Shown: one piece after another, positions 8,319-15,991 of the stretch | How the letters are laid out: every line of letters begins with the position of its first letter | Position numbering within the stretch: the stretch's first letter is position 1 | Assembly: GCA_016125455.1 (NCBI GenBank) | Contig: WGLS01000013.1 | Coordinates: 62,001 to 126,000, forward strand | Direction of reading: 5' to 3' | Source: Alphaproteobacteria bacterium | Lineage (GTDB): Bacteria; Pseudomonadota; Alphaproteobacteria; Caulobacterales; Parvularculaceae | DNA length: 64,000 bases | The notes under the pieces: generated by a model | The model's input: only the letters and a program-made list of their open reading frames with translations | The model's database searches: none | What the model was told of the DNA's origin: nothing | Program-made: the position numbers and the translations under genes

Positions 8319-9866
8319 ATGAAATCGAACGCCCTTCACGCCACTGCGCTTGCCATCTTCCTCATGCTCGTCGGCGCGTCGATATTTCTCGTCAAGGTCG
8401 TCCGCTTCGACTATCCGGTCCGTCCCGGAACGACGGCCTCGGTCTGGACGGTCGAAGCGTTCATCGATTTCCGCGCGCGGGACGAACCCGCCCGCATTGA
8501 CCTGTTCATCCCAACCCAGGCGGCCGAACGAGAAGTCACAGGCGAGCAATTCTACAATGGTCCGTTCGGCCTCAATCTGACCGGTGAAGCGCAAACCGGA
8601 AATCGCCGTGCGGTATGGTCGTATCGGTTTCCGAGCAATCGCAAGGTGTTGCGCTACTCTGCGCAAACCGTCGGCGAATCGCCGTCGACGCCTTTGCCGG
8701 CGCTGTTCAGGGAAACAGCGGACCGGGCAACGCCTTTTGAGGCGGATCCAGTCAAGCGACAGGCGTTTATCGTCTGGACCCAGAGTCTGCGGCGCCGCTC
8801 CGCTGACGATGCAACCTTTACGGAGCTTATGCTCACCGAGCTGTTCGGACCCGCTTCGCGTCGCGGCGAAGAAGCGGATGAACAGGAAGTGTTGCTAAAG
8901 CAGTTGCCGCCGCCGCTCGACCGGCTGGAACTGGCGCGGCAAACTCTCGCGTCCCAGGGGATCCAGGCGCGGATCGCCAATGGCGTGAAACTGATTGATG
9001 ACACGCGACGGGCGGAGACGATCAGCTGGCTTGAATACCGGGTCGGGAACGAAGACGGCCGGTTTTTTCCGGACGGGACGCCGTCGCGGTTCCTGACAAT
9101 CTGGCGCGGCGCCGATGGGCCATTGAAGGCGTCCGGCGTTTCCGAACTCGACTTTCAAATTGCGGTGTCCTCGGAGCGGTCTTCCGCCGCGGCGCTTGCC
9201 CGGCGAGCCGGCGCCAGGGACGCGCCAGTCGCGACGTTCTTTGGTTTTGGCGATCTGCCGCTAACGACGCAGCTTGTTTATAAGACGCTCGTAACAATCC
9301 CGATCGGGATTACGTTGCTGGTATTTCTGCGCCAGTTCGTCGGGGTGCAGACCCTTGGCACTTTCATGCCGGTCCTGATCGGGATCGCATTCCGCGAAAC
9401 TGCGCTCGTTAATGGGATTATTCTCTTTTCAGCACTGATCGCGATGGGGCTTGCCGTCCGTTTCTATCTGGAACGCCTGCAACTGCTGCTTGTCCCAAGA
9501 CTGGCTGTCGTCCTGATTTTTATCGTTATCGCGATGGCAGGCGTCACCATCCTGTTGACCGGTTCAAATCAGTCGATCGGCCTTTCCGTATCGTTGTTCC
9601 CTATGGTGATCATCACGATGACAATCGAACGGATGTCGATCATCTGGGAGGAGTCCTCCGCGAGCGCCGCCTTGAAGCAGGGCGTCGGGAGCCTCGTTGT
9701 CGCAAGCCTTACCTACCTTGTGATGTCCAATCCACATGTCGAATATCTAATGTACAATTTCCCGGAGCTTCTGTTCATTTTAATGGGAATGTGCGTATTG
9801 ATGGGCAGATACACTGGGCTTCGCCTAAGCGAACTCTGGCGATTCCGTGGTCTTGCGAATTCGTAA
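8319..9866 (+). CDS. UUP1-family 7TM protein with inactive transglutaminase-like periplasmic domain
   Basis: A 515-residue membrane protein. One helix at residues 7-28 is followed by a periplasmic region of about 285 residues that matches the inactive transglutaminase-like family, then a C-terminal block of about seven membrane spans starting near residue 318 (YKTLVTIPIGITLLVF). The family is known almost only from gene neighbourhoods with a RimK-related ATP-grasp ligase and a retropepsin-like protease, exactly the arrangement here. It starts 15 bases after the protease and its stop lies 16 bases before the ligase ATG, so one transcript is likely. The molecular role is not established; a transporter or sensor for a ligase-made peptide is a reasonable guess. 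Confidence 0.88.
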   Translation: MKSNALHATALAIFLMLVGASIFLVKVVRFDYPVRPGTTASVWTVEAFIDFRARDEPARIDLFIPTQAAEREVTGEQFYNGPFGLNLTGEAQTGNRRAVWSYRFPSNRKVLRYSAQTVGESPSTPLPALFRETADRATPFEADPVKRQAFIVWTQSLRRRSADDATFTELMLTELFGPASRRGEEADEQEVLLKQLPPPLDRLELARQTLASQGIQARIANGVKLIDDTRRAETISWLEYRVGNEDGRFFPDGTPSRFLTIWRGADGPLKASGVSELDFQIAVSSERSSAAALARRAGARDAPVATFFGFGDLPLTTQLVYKTLVTIPIGITLLVFLRQFVGVQTLGTFMPVLIGIAFRETALVNGIILFSALIAMGLAVRFYLERLQLLLVPRLAVVLIFIVIAMAGVTILLTGSNQSIGLSVSLFPMVIITMTIERMSIIWEESSASAALKQGVGSLVVASLTYLVMSNPHVEYLMYNFPELLFILMGMCVLMGRYTGLRLSELWRFRGLANS

Positions 9867-9882
9867 TGTTGCGGGTGTTCCG

Positions 9883-10914
9883 ATGATCAGTACATGGCGA
9901 AAACTTCGCGAAAAAGGCGTCATCGGCATCAACGAGCGCAATGTAATGTTCGTTTCCGCGAAGAATCCGCGCCGGTTCATGCGCCGGGTTGACGACAAGG
10001 TTGAAACCAAACGGCTTGCGGACATCGCCGGCATTCCGAACCCAGAGCTTTACGGCGTCATCGAGACCGCGCGGGACATGAAAGCGCTGCCGGCGCTGCT
10101 GGCGAAACCTGACGGCTGCGTCATCAAGCCGGCCTGTGGTTCGCAAGGCAAGGGCATTATCGTCATAGACGGGCCTCTTCGCGAAGGCTGGCGCCTGTCG
10201 AGCGGCAAACGAATTACGCGGGACGCGATCAACCACCACGTGAATAATATCCGCTCAGGGATGTATTCTCTTGGCGGACAGACCGACAAGGCGGTCATCG
10301 AGTACAGGGTCAAGTTTGACCCCGTGTTCGGAAGAATCTCATTCAAGGGCGTGCCCGATATCCGGGTCATCGTATTGAACGGCGTGCCGGCATTCGCCAT
10401 GCTGCGTCTTCCCACGGCCGAATCGGACGGCAAGGCGAACTTGCATCGTGGCGGCGTAGGCGTTGGCGTATCGATTGTGGATGGGACCACGCGCTGCGGC
10501 ATGCAGTTCGACCGTCAGGTCGTTGTGCATCCGGACACGGGCGAAACGCTGACCGGGATAACTGTTCCGCATTGGGATGACATTCTTGTAATGGCGGCTC
10601 GATCCTACGACGTGACTGGCCTTGGCTATATCGGGGTCGATGTTGTGCTTGACGAAAAGCGCGGTCCGCTACTGCTCGAATTGAACGGCCGGCCAGGCCT
10701 TTCAATCCAGATCGCCAATCAGCGCGGCTTACGGCGTCATCTGGCCGCGATCTCGGCGCTCGACGTCGCCGGCGCATCTCCGGAATCGCGTGTCCGACTG
10801 GCGCAAAAAGTCTACGGCGAAAGCTACGAAGGGGGCGCGCTTGCGCCGGCGCCCGTCAGCGGCAAGCCTGTGCTTGACGTCCTCGAAGGCGGCCTCGCCA
10901 GCGCCGCAGCCTGA
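9883..10914 (+). CDS. Alpha-L-glutamate ligase-like ATP-grasp protein (RimK-related)
   Basis: A 343-residue ATP-grasp enzyme predicted to form amide bonds between an amino acid and a carboxylate substrate with ATP. The opening REKGVIGINERNVMFV is typical of the RimK-related E-ligase family. Further in come the phosphate-binding loop CVIKPACGSQGKGI near residue 83 and the Mg-binding end LLLELNGRPGLSIQIAN near 263-279. A GTG 36 bases earlier would overlap the preceding gene; the ATG at 9883 gives the usual family N-terminus. No signal peptide is present, so catalysis is cytoplasmic, while the protease partner is periplasmic and the 7TM protein spans the membrane between them. The acceptor is unknown. 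Confidence 0.88.
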   Translation: MISTWRKLREKGVIGINERNVMFVSAKNPRRFMRRVDDKVETKRLADIAGIPNPELYGVIETARDMKALPALLAKPDGCVIKPACGSQGKGIIVIDGPLREGWRLSSGKRITRDAINHHVNNIRSGMYSLGGQTDKAVIEYRVKFDPVFGRISFKGVPDIRVIVLNGVPAFAMLRLPTAESDGKANLHRGGVGVGVSIVDGTTRCGMQFDRQVVVHPDTGETLTGITVPHWDDILVMAARSYDVTGLGYIGVDVVLDEKRGPLLLELNGRPGLSIQIANQRGLRRHLAAISALDVAGASPESRVRLAQKVYGESYEGGALAPAPVSGKPVLDVLEGGLASAAA

Positions 10915-10993
10915 CGCAATACCCTTCGGCTGACCAGCTTCTTTTGCCTCAATTCCCGCGGATTTGGCCTTGCGGACCGCGGCGAGAGACATC

Positions 10994-11022
10994 TTGCTTT
11001 GCATACCCCATGCCCCTATAGG
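10994..11022 (+). promoter_or_regulatory. Putative csoR promoter
   Basis: TTGCTT and TATAGG are separated by 17 bases and fit a sigma-70 promoter. The -10 element lies inside the operator palindrome, as expected for a CsoR-repressed promoter. The predicted transcript start would fall at or next to the csoR ATGATG, which implies a leaderless message. This is inferred from spacing only. Confidence 0.45.
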
Positions 11023-11026
11023 GTAT
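11010..11026. promoter_or_regulatory. CsoR-family operator
   Basis: The 17-base near-palindrome ATGCCCCTATAGGGTAT has the A/T-flanked C-tract and G-tract arms seen in CsoR/RcnR-family operators; one base (G at the third position) breaks perfect symmetry. A further ATACCCC half-like copy lies directly upstream at 11003-11009. It sits four bases before the repressor start codon, so binding would block transcription of the repressor and the three genes behind it. Confidence 0.72.
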
Positions 11027-11029
11027 GTG

Positions 11030-11308
11030 ATGATGAAACCGGATACCAAAGCTTCCGTCGGGAAGCGGCTTGCACGCATAGAAGGTCAAATTCGCGGCGT
11101 CGCGAAAATGATCGAAGAGGATCGGTATTGCATCGACGTCGTCCGGCAGGTGCAAGCGATCAAGGCGGCGCTGACGGGCCTTGAGGGCGTTATTATTGAC
11201 GACCACCTTGAGACCTGCGTCGAACATGCCCTGACCGGCGACAACATCGAGGCGCGCCGCGAAAAGGTCGAGGAACTTGTCGCCGTCCTTGGCGGGCGCA
11301 AGAAGTGA
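11030..11308 (+). CDS. csoR: CsoR/FrmR-family metal-sensing transcriptional repressor
   Basis: A 92-residue all-helical repressor of the CsoR/RcnR/FrmR family, which releases DNA when metal binds. The typical opening RLARIEGQIRGVAKMIEEDRYC and the DDHLETCV segment are present. The metal ligand set C34, H59, C63 matches the X-C-H-C fingerprint of Cu(I)-sensing CsoR rather than the nickel, cobalt or formaldehyde sensors. The start is at one of two adjacent ATGs, directly after the operator palindrome; the AGGG of the palindrome could also serve as ribosome binding site. Its stop overlaps the GTG start of the next gene, giving translational coupling. Copper as effector is an inference from the ligands. 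Confidence 0.9.
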   Translation: MMKPDTKASVGKRLARIEGQIRGVAKMIEEDRYCIDVVRQVQAIKAALTGLEGVIIDDHLETCVEHALTGDNIEARREKVEELVAVLGGRKK

Positions 11309-11958
11309 CGTATTCCAGGTCGCCCGCACTCATGGGCCTTGCGCTAGCATTGGCTTCTGGCCCGGCGGCGAACGCTCGGCCAGTGTCCTATGAAGGCGGT
11401 TGGACGTTGATCGAGGCGACCGATCGCCAATCGACGTCGCTGCTCGTCCACCACACCGTCGATCCGAAGTTCTCGATTGGCGTGCGGAGTGAATGGGACC
11501 GAAAGCAGGATTTCGTCCTGAACGGGGTTCAGGCCACGTATCTCGCGAAGCGTTGGTTCGGTGAAAATTACCAGGCCAATCTATACGTCTACGGCGGGGT
11601 CGGCGCGGCGACTGGCGTTGGCGCAAATCAGGCCGGAACAAACGCCGCTGGCTTTGTCGGCGTGATGGCGGATTGGGAAACGCGGCGCCTGTTCGCCTCC
11701 TACCGGGCCCGCGCGCTGGCGGCTGGGGATGTAGACTCCAGCTTCATGCAGGCGGCGCGCGTAGGTTTTGCGCCTTATGAAGGCGACACAGGCGATCTAC
11801 ATGCCTGGTTGATGGTCGAGGTTGATCACCGCCCTGACAATGCTGACGCCGTCGGCGTTACGCCGCTCGTTCGTTTCTTCAAAGGACCGGCGCTTCTCGA
11901 ACTTGGCTGGAGCGTGATCGATAATGAACCGCTGGCAAACTTTACGTATCGTTTCTGA
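11305..11958 (+). CDS. Exported, probably outer-membrane-associated protein of the metal operon
   Basis: A 217-residue protein with a short signal peptide (ALMGLALALASGPAANA, about residues 8-24). The rest alternates polar and hydrophobic residues, has many Tyr, Trp and Gly, and ends in YRF, a terminal phenylalanine typical of outer-membrane beta-barrels. I do not recognise the family. Translation starts at a GTG overlapping the csoR stop (GTGA). Placement between a metal-sensing repressor and a His-rich HMA protein implies a role in metal resistance or efflux. No Cys or His cluster is visible, so it is more likely a channel or structural component than a metal binder. Confidence 0.7.
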   Translation: MTYSRSPALMGLALALASGPAANARPVSYEGGWTLIEATDRQSTSLLVHHTVDPKFSIGVRSEWDRKQDFVLNGVQATYLAKRWFGENYQANLYVYGGVGAATGVGANQAGTNAAGFVGVMADWETRRLFASYRARALAAGDVDSSFMQAARVGFAPYEGDTGDLHAWLMVEVDHRPDNADAVGVTPLVRFFKGPALLELGWSVIDNEPLANFTYRF

Positions 11959-11970
11959 AAGGAACGCGAG

Positions 11971-12498
11971 ATGACCCGATGCATTGCCATTGCCGCTTTG
12001 GCAGTATTGACAACAGCGACGCCTGGTGCGGCTGCGCCGCACGAAGGCCATGCAGAGATTGCAGTGGAACGCGCGCACGCGTCTGAAGGCGATGCGATGC
12101 AGGGCGATCACGAGGGCCATGCAGATCATGGAAAAGGCGGGCATGGGCACGAACACGATCATGCCGAGACGTCGTCATCGGCCGATGATGCGCCTCGCGA
12201 CGTGGCGTTGATCGTCCGTACCGACGCAATTGTCGCGGCTATTGCAGGAGGCGGCGAGCCAGTTGTCGTCGACGTCCTCGGGGTCGTTTGCGATTTTTGC
12301 GCCAAAGCGATGAACAAGACATTCGGCAAACGGAAAGAAATTGCGGCCGTATACGTCGACCTCGACCTGAAGACCCTTAACCTGGTCATCGAGCCCGGCG
12401 CCGAACTGGATGACGCAATGATCGAGGAACTGGTCAGAAAGGCGGGCTACAAGACGTCAGCAATCCGCCGCGGCGCCGCCGCTCTAGGAGAAGGATGA
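11971..12498 (+). CDS. Periplasmic His-rich protein with C-terminal heavy-metal-associated (HMA) domain
   Basis: A 175-residue exported protein. A signal peptide (residues 1-22) is followed by a histidine- and acid-rich segment to about residue 70 (HEGHADHGKGGHGHEHDH and neighbours), a low-affinity metal sponge. The C-terminal domain (about residues 95-168) has the HMA fold pattern with the binding loop GVVCDFCAK in place of the usual GMTCXXC. The protein probably binds Cu(I) or a similar soft metal in the periplasm and passes it to a partner. It starts 12 bases after the envelope-protein gene with an AAAGGAACG ribosome binding site, and the next gene begins one base after its stop. Confidence 0.84.
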   Translation: MTRCIAIAALAVLTTATPGAAAPHEGHAEIAVERAHASEGDAMQGDHEGHADHGKGGHGHEHDHAETSSSADDAPRDVALIVRTDAIVAAIAGGGEPVVVDVLGVVCDFCAKAMNKTFGKRKEIAAVYVDLDLKTLNLVIEPGAELDDAMIEELVRKAGYKTSAIRRGAAALGEG

Positions 12499-12499
12499 C

Positions 12500-12880
12500 A
12501 TGCGATTGATGATGCGCGAGGCCGCGGCCCCAACGATCGCTCTGTTTGCCAGCCTGTCGACTCTGGTGTGCTGCGCCTTGCCGGCGCTGCTTGTCACGAT
12601 CGGCGCCGGGGCGGTGATGGCCGGTCTTGCGGCAAACGTGCCGGGGCTGGTCTGGCTGACGGTCCACAAGGCGGCGCTGTTTATCGTCGCCGGTGCCTTG
12701 CTCCTCGGCGCCGGCGTCGCCAAGTGGTCGGTACGGAACGCCCCATGTCCGATTGATCCTGACCAGGCCCGCGCGTGCATGCGCATGCGTCGTGCCGGCT
12801 CGTTCATCCTCGGCGTCGCCGCTGTCGCCTATGTGGTTGGCGGCTTCTTCGCGTTCTTCGCCGCTGACGTCCTGCTCTGA
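12500..12880 (+). CDS. MerT-like small inner-membrane metal transporter
   Basis: A 126-residue protein with three hydrophobic segments. The first carries the vicinal cysteine pair in LVCCALPALLVTIGAG (about residues 22-37), the hallmark of MerT/MerF-type mercury and related metal transport proteins. Two more Cys lie in the loop NAPCPIDPDQARACMRM. No mercuric reductase or merR/merP is present, so mercury resistance is unlikely to be the full story. The start has an AGGAGAAGG ribosome binding site that overlaps the end of the HMA gene, so both are translated from one transcript. It is the last gene of the operon. Confidence 0.78.
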   Translation: MRLMMREAAAPTIALFASLSTLVCCALPALLVTIGAGAVMAGLAANVPGLVWLTVHKAALFIVAGALLLGAGVAKWSVRNAPCPIDPDQARACMRMRRAGSFILGVAAVAYVVGGFFAFFAADVLL

Positions 12881-12965
12881 TATCCTTATTCCGTCCGTTC
12901 ACCCTTTTTTCCGGACGCGGGCTTAGCTATCGGCATGGGACGGTACCTGCCCAGCCGGAGGCCGC

Positions 12966-13784
12966 ATGCCACTCGTTCAGCTTATCGTGCTCGCAATCGT
13001 GCAGGGCGTAACGGAATTCCTGCCGATTTCGTCGTCAGCCCACCTGATACTCGCCCCGCTTCTGGTCCCAGGATGGGACGACCAGGGCGCGTTGATTGAC
13101 GTCGCAAGTCATGTCGGCACGTTGCTCGCGGTGCTTGTCTATTTCCGTTCCGAAACGCTTATGCTGGTCCGCGGCGGTCTGGACGCAGTCTCCTTTCGAC
13201 CGAGTGACGACCGGAAGCTGTTTCTTCAAGTCGCAGCGGCGAGCGTTCCGATAATCATCATCGGCGGCCTTGTCGCGGCGACCGGCGCCATCGATGCGCT
13301 GCGGAACCCATACGTCATTGGCGTCGCAAGCATCGTCTTTGGCGTCGCGCTCTGGCACGGCGACCGGGCGGCGACGACGAAGGAGGGTCTGGACCGCATA
13401 TCCTGGCGAGAGGCGCTGGCGATTGGCGCGGCGCAACTTCTCGCGATCATCCCGGGCGCAAGCCGATCGGGCGTCACCATGACGGCGGCGCGCTATCTCG
13501 GCTGGTCCCGGCAGGAGGCGGCGAGATTTTCGATGCTGCTCGCAATTCCGACGATCCTCGCTGTCGGCGGCTTCGCCGCGATTGAGCTTGCGATGGAGGG
13601 GACGAACGAAGACTTTCGAGCCGCCGCAATCGTCCTTGTGCTGTCGTTTCTGGTGGCCTGGGGCGTTGTCGCGCTTTTCATGAGATATACGCAACGAATG
13701 AATTTTACGCCCTTCGTGATCTATCGTATCCTGATGGGAGTCGCGGTGATCGGGCTGACGTGGCGCTTTGGACTGACGGTTTGA
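12966..13784 (+). CDS. uppP: Undecaprenyl-diphosphate phosphatase UppP (BacA)
   Basis: A 272-residue integral membrane enzyme that dephosphorylates undecaprenyl diphosphate to recycle the lipid carrier for peptidoglycan and polysaccharide synthesis; its overproduction gives bacitracin resistance. The catalytic motifs are present: GVTEFLPISSSAH at residues 14-26 and PGASRSG near residues 163-169. About eight hydrophobic segments match the family. The ATG follows a GGAGG ribosome binding site. It sits 85 bases after the metal operon and 40 bases before the dehydratase gene. Confidence 0.96.
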   Translation: MPLVQLIVLAIVQGVTEFLPISSSAHLILAPLLVPGWDDQGALIDVASHVGTLLAVLVYFRSETLMLVRGGLDAVSFRPSDDRKLFLQVAAASVPIIIIGGLVAATGAIDALRNPYVIGVASIVFGVALWHGDRAATTKEGLDRISWREALAIGAAQLLAIIPGASRSGVTMTAARYLGWSRQEAARFSMLLAIPTILAVGGFAAIELAMEGTNEDFRAAAIVLVLSFLVAWGVVALFMRYTQRMNFTPFVIYRILMGVAVIGLTWRFGLTV

Positions 13785-13824
13785 CGACCGGCGCGCGGCT
13801 TTGCCGCAATCCGTGGAGATGTGA

Positions 13825-14844
13825 ATGAACAATGCATCCGTGACGGCTATGCTACGTGCGCCGACTGCCGATGGGGTCCGCGTCGCGGCGGAAAGGCTTG
13901 CCGGAAAGGTGATCCTGACGCCGTTGATGGAGGACGAGTTCATCAATGACGCGGTAGGCGGCCGCGTCCTTTTCAAGGCGGAGGTTCTACAGCGCGGCGG
14001 CGCGTTTAAGCTCCGCGGGGCCTACAATTTCATGGCGATGGTGCCCGACGCGGATCGCCACAAGGGAGTCGTCGCGTGGTCGTCCGGCAACCACGCCCAG
14101 GGCGTCGCGATCGCCGCGAGAATGTTCGGGATGAGCGCGACGATCGTGATGCCGGCCGACGCGCCTCGCATCAAGCTGGAGGCGGTGCGGCGCTACGGCG
14201 CCGACATCGTTACGTACGATCGCTATTCCAGTGACCGGGAGGAAATTGGCCGTCGGCTTGTCGGCGAGACCGGCGCAGCTCTGGCGCCTTCCTATGACCA
14301 TCCATTGATCATTGAAGGGCAGGGGACCGCGTCGCGTGAAGCGGCCGCCCAGGCTGCCGATCTGGGCGTCTCGATCGACCAGTTCATTTATTGCTGTGGT
14401 GGCGGCGGACTTGCCGCCGGCGGCGCGCTCGCGCTTGAAATCGCGTCGCCGGAAACAAAGGTCTTCGTCGCGGAGCCTGAGGGCTATGACGATACGATCC
14501 GGTCGCTCGCGGCTGGAAAGAGGTTATCGGCAGACACATCGCGACCGACGATCTGTGACGCCATTGCCACGCCAAGTCCCGGCGAGCTGACCTTTCCGGT
14601 TCTGGCGAGGCGAGCCGCTGGCGGAGCCGCTGTCACGGAAGCGGAGGTCGCCGCGGCCATGGCAATGGCGTTTGAGCGGCTCAAGGTTGTTGTTGAGCCA
14701 GGCGGGGCGGTGGCCTTCGCGGCGGTCCTCTCCGGCCGTATTGACGGTCGCGGCAAGACCACGTGCGTTACGCTTTCTGGCGGTAATGTCGATGCCGGAA
14801 CATTCACCAAGTTGTTATCGACGCGGTATACGGGTTCAAAATAA
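13825..14844 (+). CDS. PLP-dependent threonine/serine dehydratase (no ACT domain)
   Basis: A 339-residue fold-type II PLP enzyme that deaminates hydroxy-amino acids such as threonine or serine to 2-oxo acids and ammonia. The PLP lysine is K62 in GGAFKLRGA; the substrate-binding SSGNHAQG loop lies at about residues 86-93 and a glycine-rich phosphate cup (CCGGGGLAAG) near 190-199. The protein ends without the ACT or threonine-deaminase regulatory domain of biosynthetic IlvA, which favours a catabolic enzyme, a serine racemase or a 3-hydroxyaspartate ammonia-lyase; sequence reading cannot separate these. It follows uppP on the same strand. Confidence 0.87.
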   Translation: MNNASVTAMLRAPTADGVRVAAERLAGKVILTPLMEDEFINDAVGGRVLFKAEVLQRGGAFKLRGAYNFMAMVPDADRHKGVVAWSSGNHAQGVAIAARMFGMSATIVMPADAPRIKLEAVRRYGADIVTYDRYSSDREEIGRRLVGETGAALAPSYDHPLIIEGQGTASREAAAQAADLGVSIDQFIYCCGGGGLAAGGALALEIASPETKVFVAEPEGYDDTIRSLAAGKRLSADTSRPTICDAIATPSPGELTFPVLARRAAGGAAVTEAEVAAAMAMAFERLKVVVEPGGAVAFAAVLSGRIDGRGKTTCVTLSGGNVDAGTFTKLLSTRYTGSK

Positions 14845-15003
14845 AGGCTGCTTTCGGCCATTGAACCGTTATAATGTATCGCTACCTCTTGACTGAGACG
14901 GCGTCGGCTTCATCGTTTTCTAGGCTTTCGCCGGCAATCTTGACGCGATGCCGCGTGCGGACGGCTGGTTTTCCGCCCGACCGCCCTTTGGAGGTTCCCC
15001 GCA

Positions 15004-15300
15004 ATGAATAACCGACACGAACGCTTGCGGCGCTTTGGCGCCGACTCGTCGGCGATGACCCGTCGCGAATTCGAGGAACTGGGCGGCAAGAAACTGGTTT
15101 ATGTGCGGCCGGTGATGGTCGCGGACGTGGCGGATGACCTCGTCGACGAGGAAAGCGACCTGACGATTGATTTGCCGGACGACGCCATCCTGTATTCGGT
15201 CCATGCAGCCAACGGCGAGCGGATAGCGCTCGTAGGCGACAGGGCGCTCGCGTTTGCCGCTGCGCGCCAACACGAAATGAACCCGGTCAGCGTTCACTAG
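15004..15300 (+). CDS. DUF1150 family protein
   Basis: A 98-residue cytoplasmic protein with the full DUF1150 pattern: LGGKKLVYVRPV near residues 27-38, YSVHAANGERIALVGDR near 63-79, and the terminal AAARQHEMNPVSVH. The family is confined mainly to alphaproteobacteria, where it often lies next to small heat-shock proteins; none is adjacent here. Function is unknown. The ATG is preceded by a GGAGG ribosome binding site at a suitable distance. A strong intrinsic terminator follows 17 bases after the stop. Confidence 0.92.
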   Translation: MNNRHERLRRFGADSSAMTRREFEELGGKKLVYVRPVMVADVADDLVDEESDLTIDLPDDAILYSVHAANGERIALVGDRALAFAAARQHEMNPVSVH

Positions 15301-15316
15301 TTGATTGATTTGGCTT

Positions 15317-15350
15317 TAGAAAAACCCGGCCGCAAGGCCGGGTTTTTTTT
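15317..15350 (+). terminator. Rho-independent terminator after the DUF1150 gene
   Basis: A perfect stem AACCCGGCC / GGCCGGGTT with a GCAA tetraloop is followed by eight T residues. The A-rich left flank also lets it act on the opposite strand, where ptsN ends ten bases away, so it is probably bidirectional. Confidence 0.95.
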
Positions 15351-15360
15351 GCCTAGGCCG

Positions 15361-15825
15361 TCAGGCGGCGTTCGAAGTCGCCGTTTCGGTCAAGATCGCG
15401 TAGATCGCCTCTTTCGTGTCAGCCCCGCGCAGGGAGTTGCGGACGCTTTCGTCACGGAGCAGACGCGATGCCTTGGCCAGCGCCTTGAGGTGGGCCGCAG
15501 TCGCTTCTTCCGGCGCCAGCAGCATGAATACGATGTCGACGGGCGCGTCATCTATAGCGTCAAATTCCAGCGGCGCGTCCAGTTGGGCAAAAAGCGCCGT
15601 AATTTCCGTAAGGTCGCCAATCTTGCCGTGGGGAATGGCGACGCCATGGCCGACCCCGGTTGACCCGAGATGCTCTCGGGTCATGAGCGCTTCCTCGATC
15701 GTTTCGGCGTCAACGCCGGTGATCTCGGCGGCCCGGCGCGCAAGTATGGCCAGAGCCTCGCGTTTACATCGGGCATGCAGATTCGGGACAATCCCGTCCA
15801 GCGCCAGATACTCACTCAAACCCAT
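15361..15825 (-). CDS. ptsN: PTS IIA-like nitrogen regulatory protein PtsN (EIIA-Ntr)
   Basis: A 154-residue phosphocarrier of the nitrogen-related phosphotransferase system, which receives phosphate from NPr and modulates potassium transport, stress and sigma-54 related functions. The active-site histidine is H66 in GHGVAIPHGKI, with the usual surrounding TREHLGSTGVG. It is the last gene of the rpoN-hpf-ptsN run, 166 bases after hpf, so it may also have its own promoter. The start MGLSEYLALD matches family length. Confidence 0.94.
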   Translation of the reverse strand: MGLSEYLALDGIVPNLHARCKREALAILARRAAEITGVDAETIEEALMTREHLGSTGVGHGVAIPHGKIGDLTEITALFAQLDAPLEFDAIDDAPVDIVFMLLAPEEATAAHLKALAKASRLLRDESVRNSLRGADTKEAIYAILTETATSNAA

Positions 15826-15991
15826 CTCGATACCTCTTGCGGCGCTAAAAAGTGACGCCCGTCACGGATGCCGGCCCCGGGTTCCGGAATGCCCCCCGGG
15901 AAGGCCTGCTCACCCTTGTTTGGGCGGCGCTTCTAACGCCGATTGAACAAAAGCACAAAGGTCTTAATGCGTAGACCAGAATGCAAGAGTT

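Noticed and set aside
12881-12965. Possible terminator between the metal operon and uppP
   Set aside because: A T-rich stretch (CCCTTTTTTCCGG) is present but I find no convincing stem before it.
14870-14875. TATAAT as a promoter for the DUF1150 gene
   Set aside because: The hexamer is perfect, but no -35 at suitable distance is visible and the gene start is about 130 bases away.
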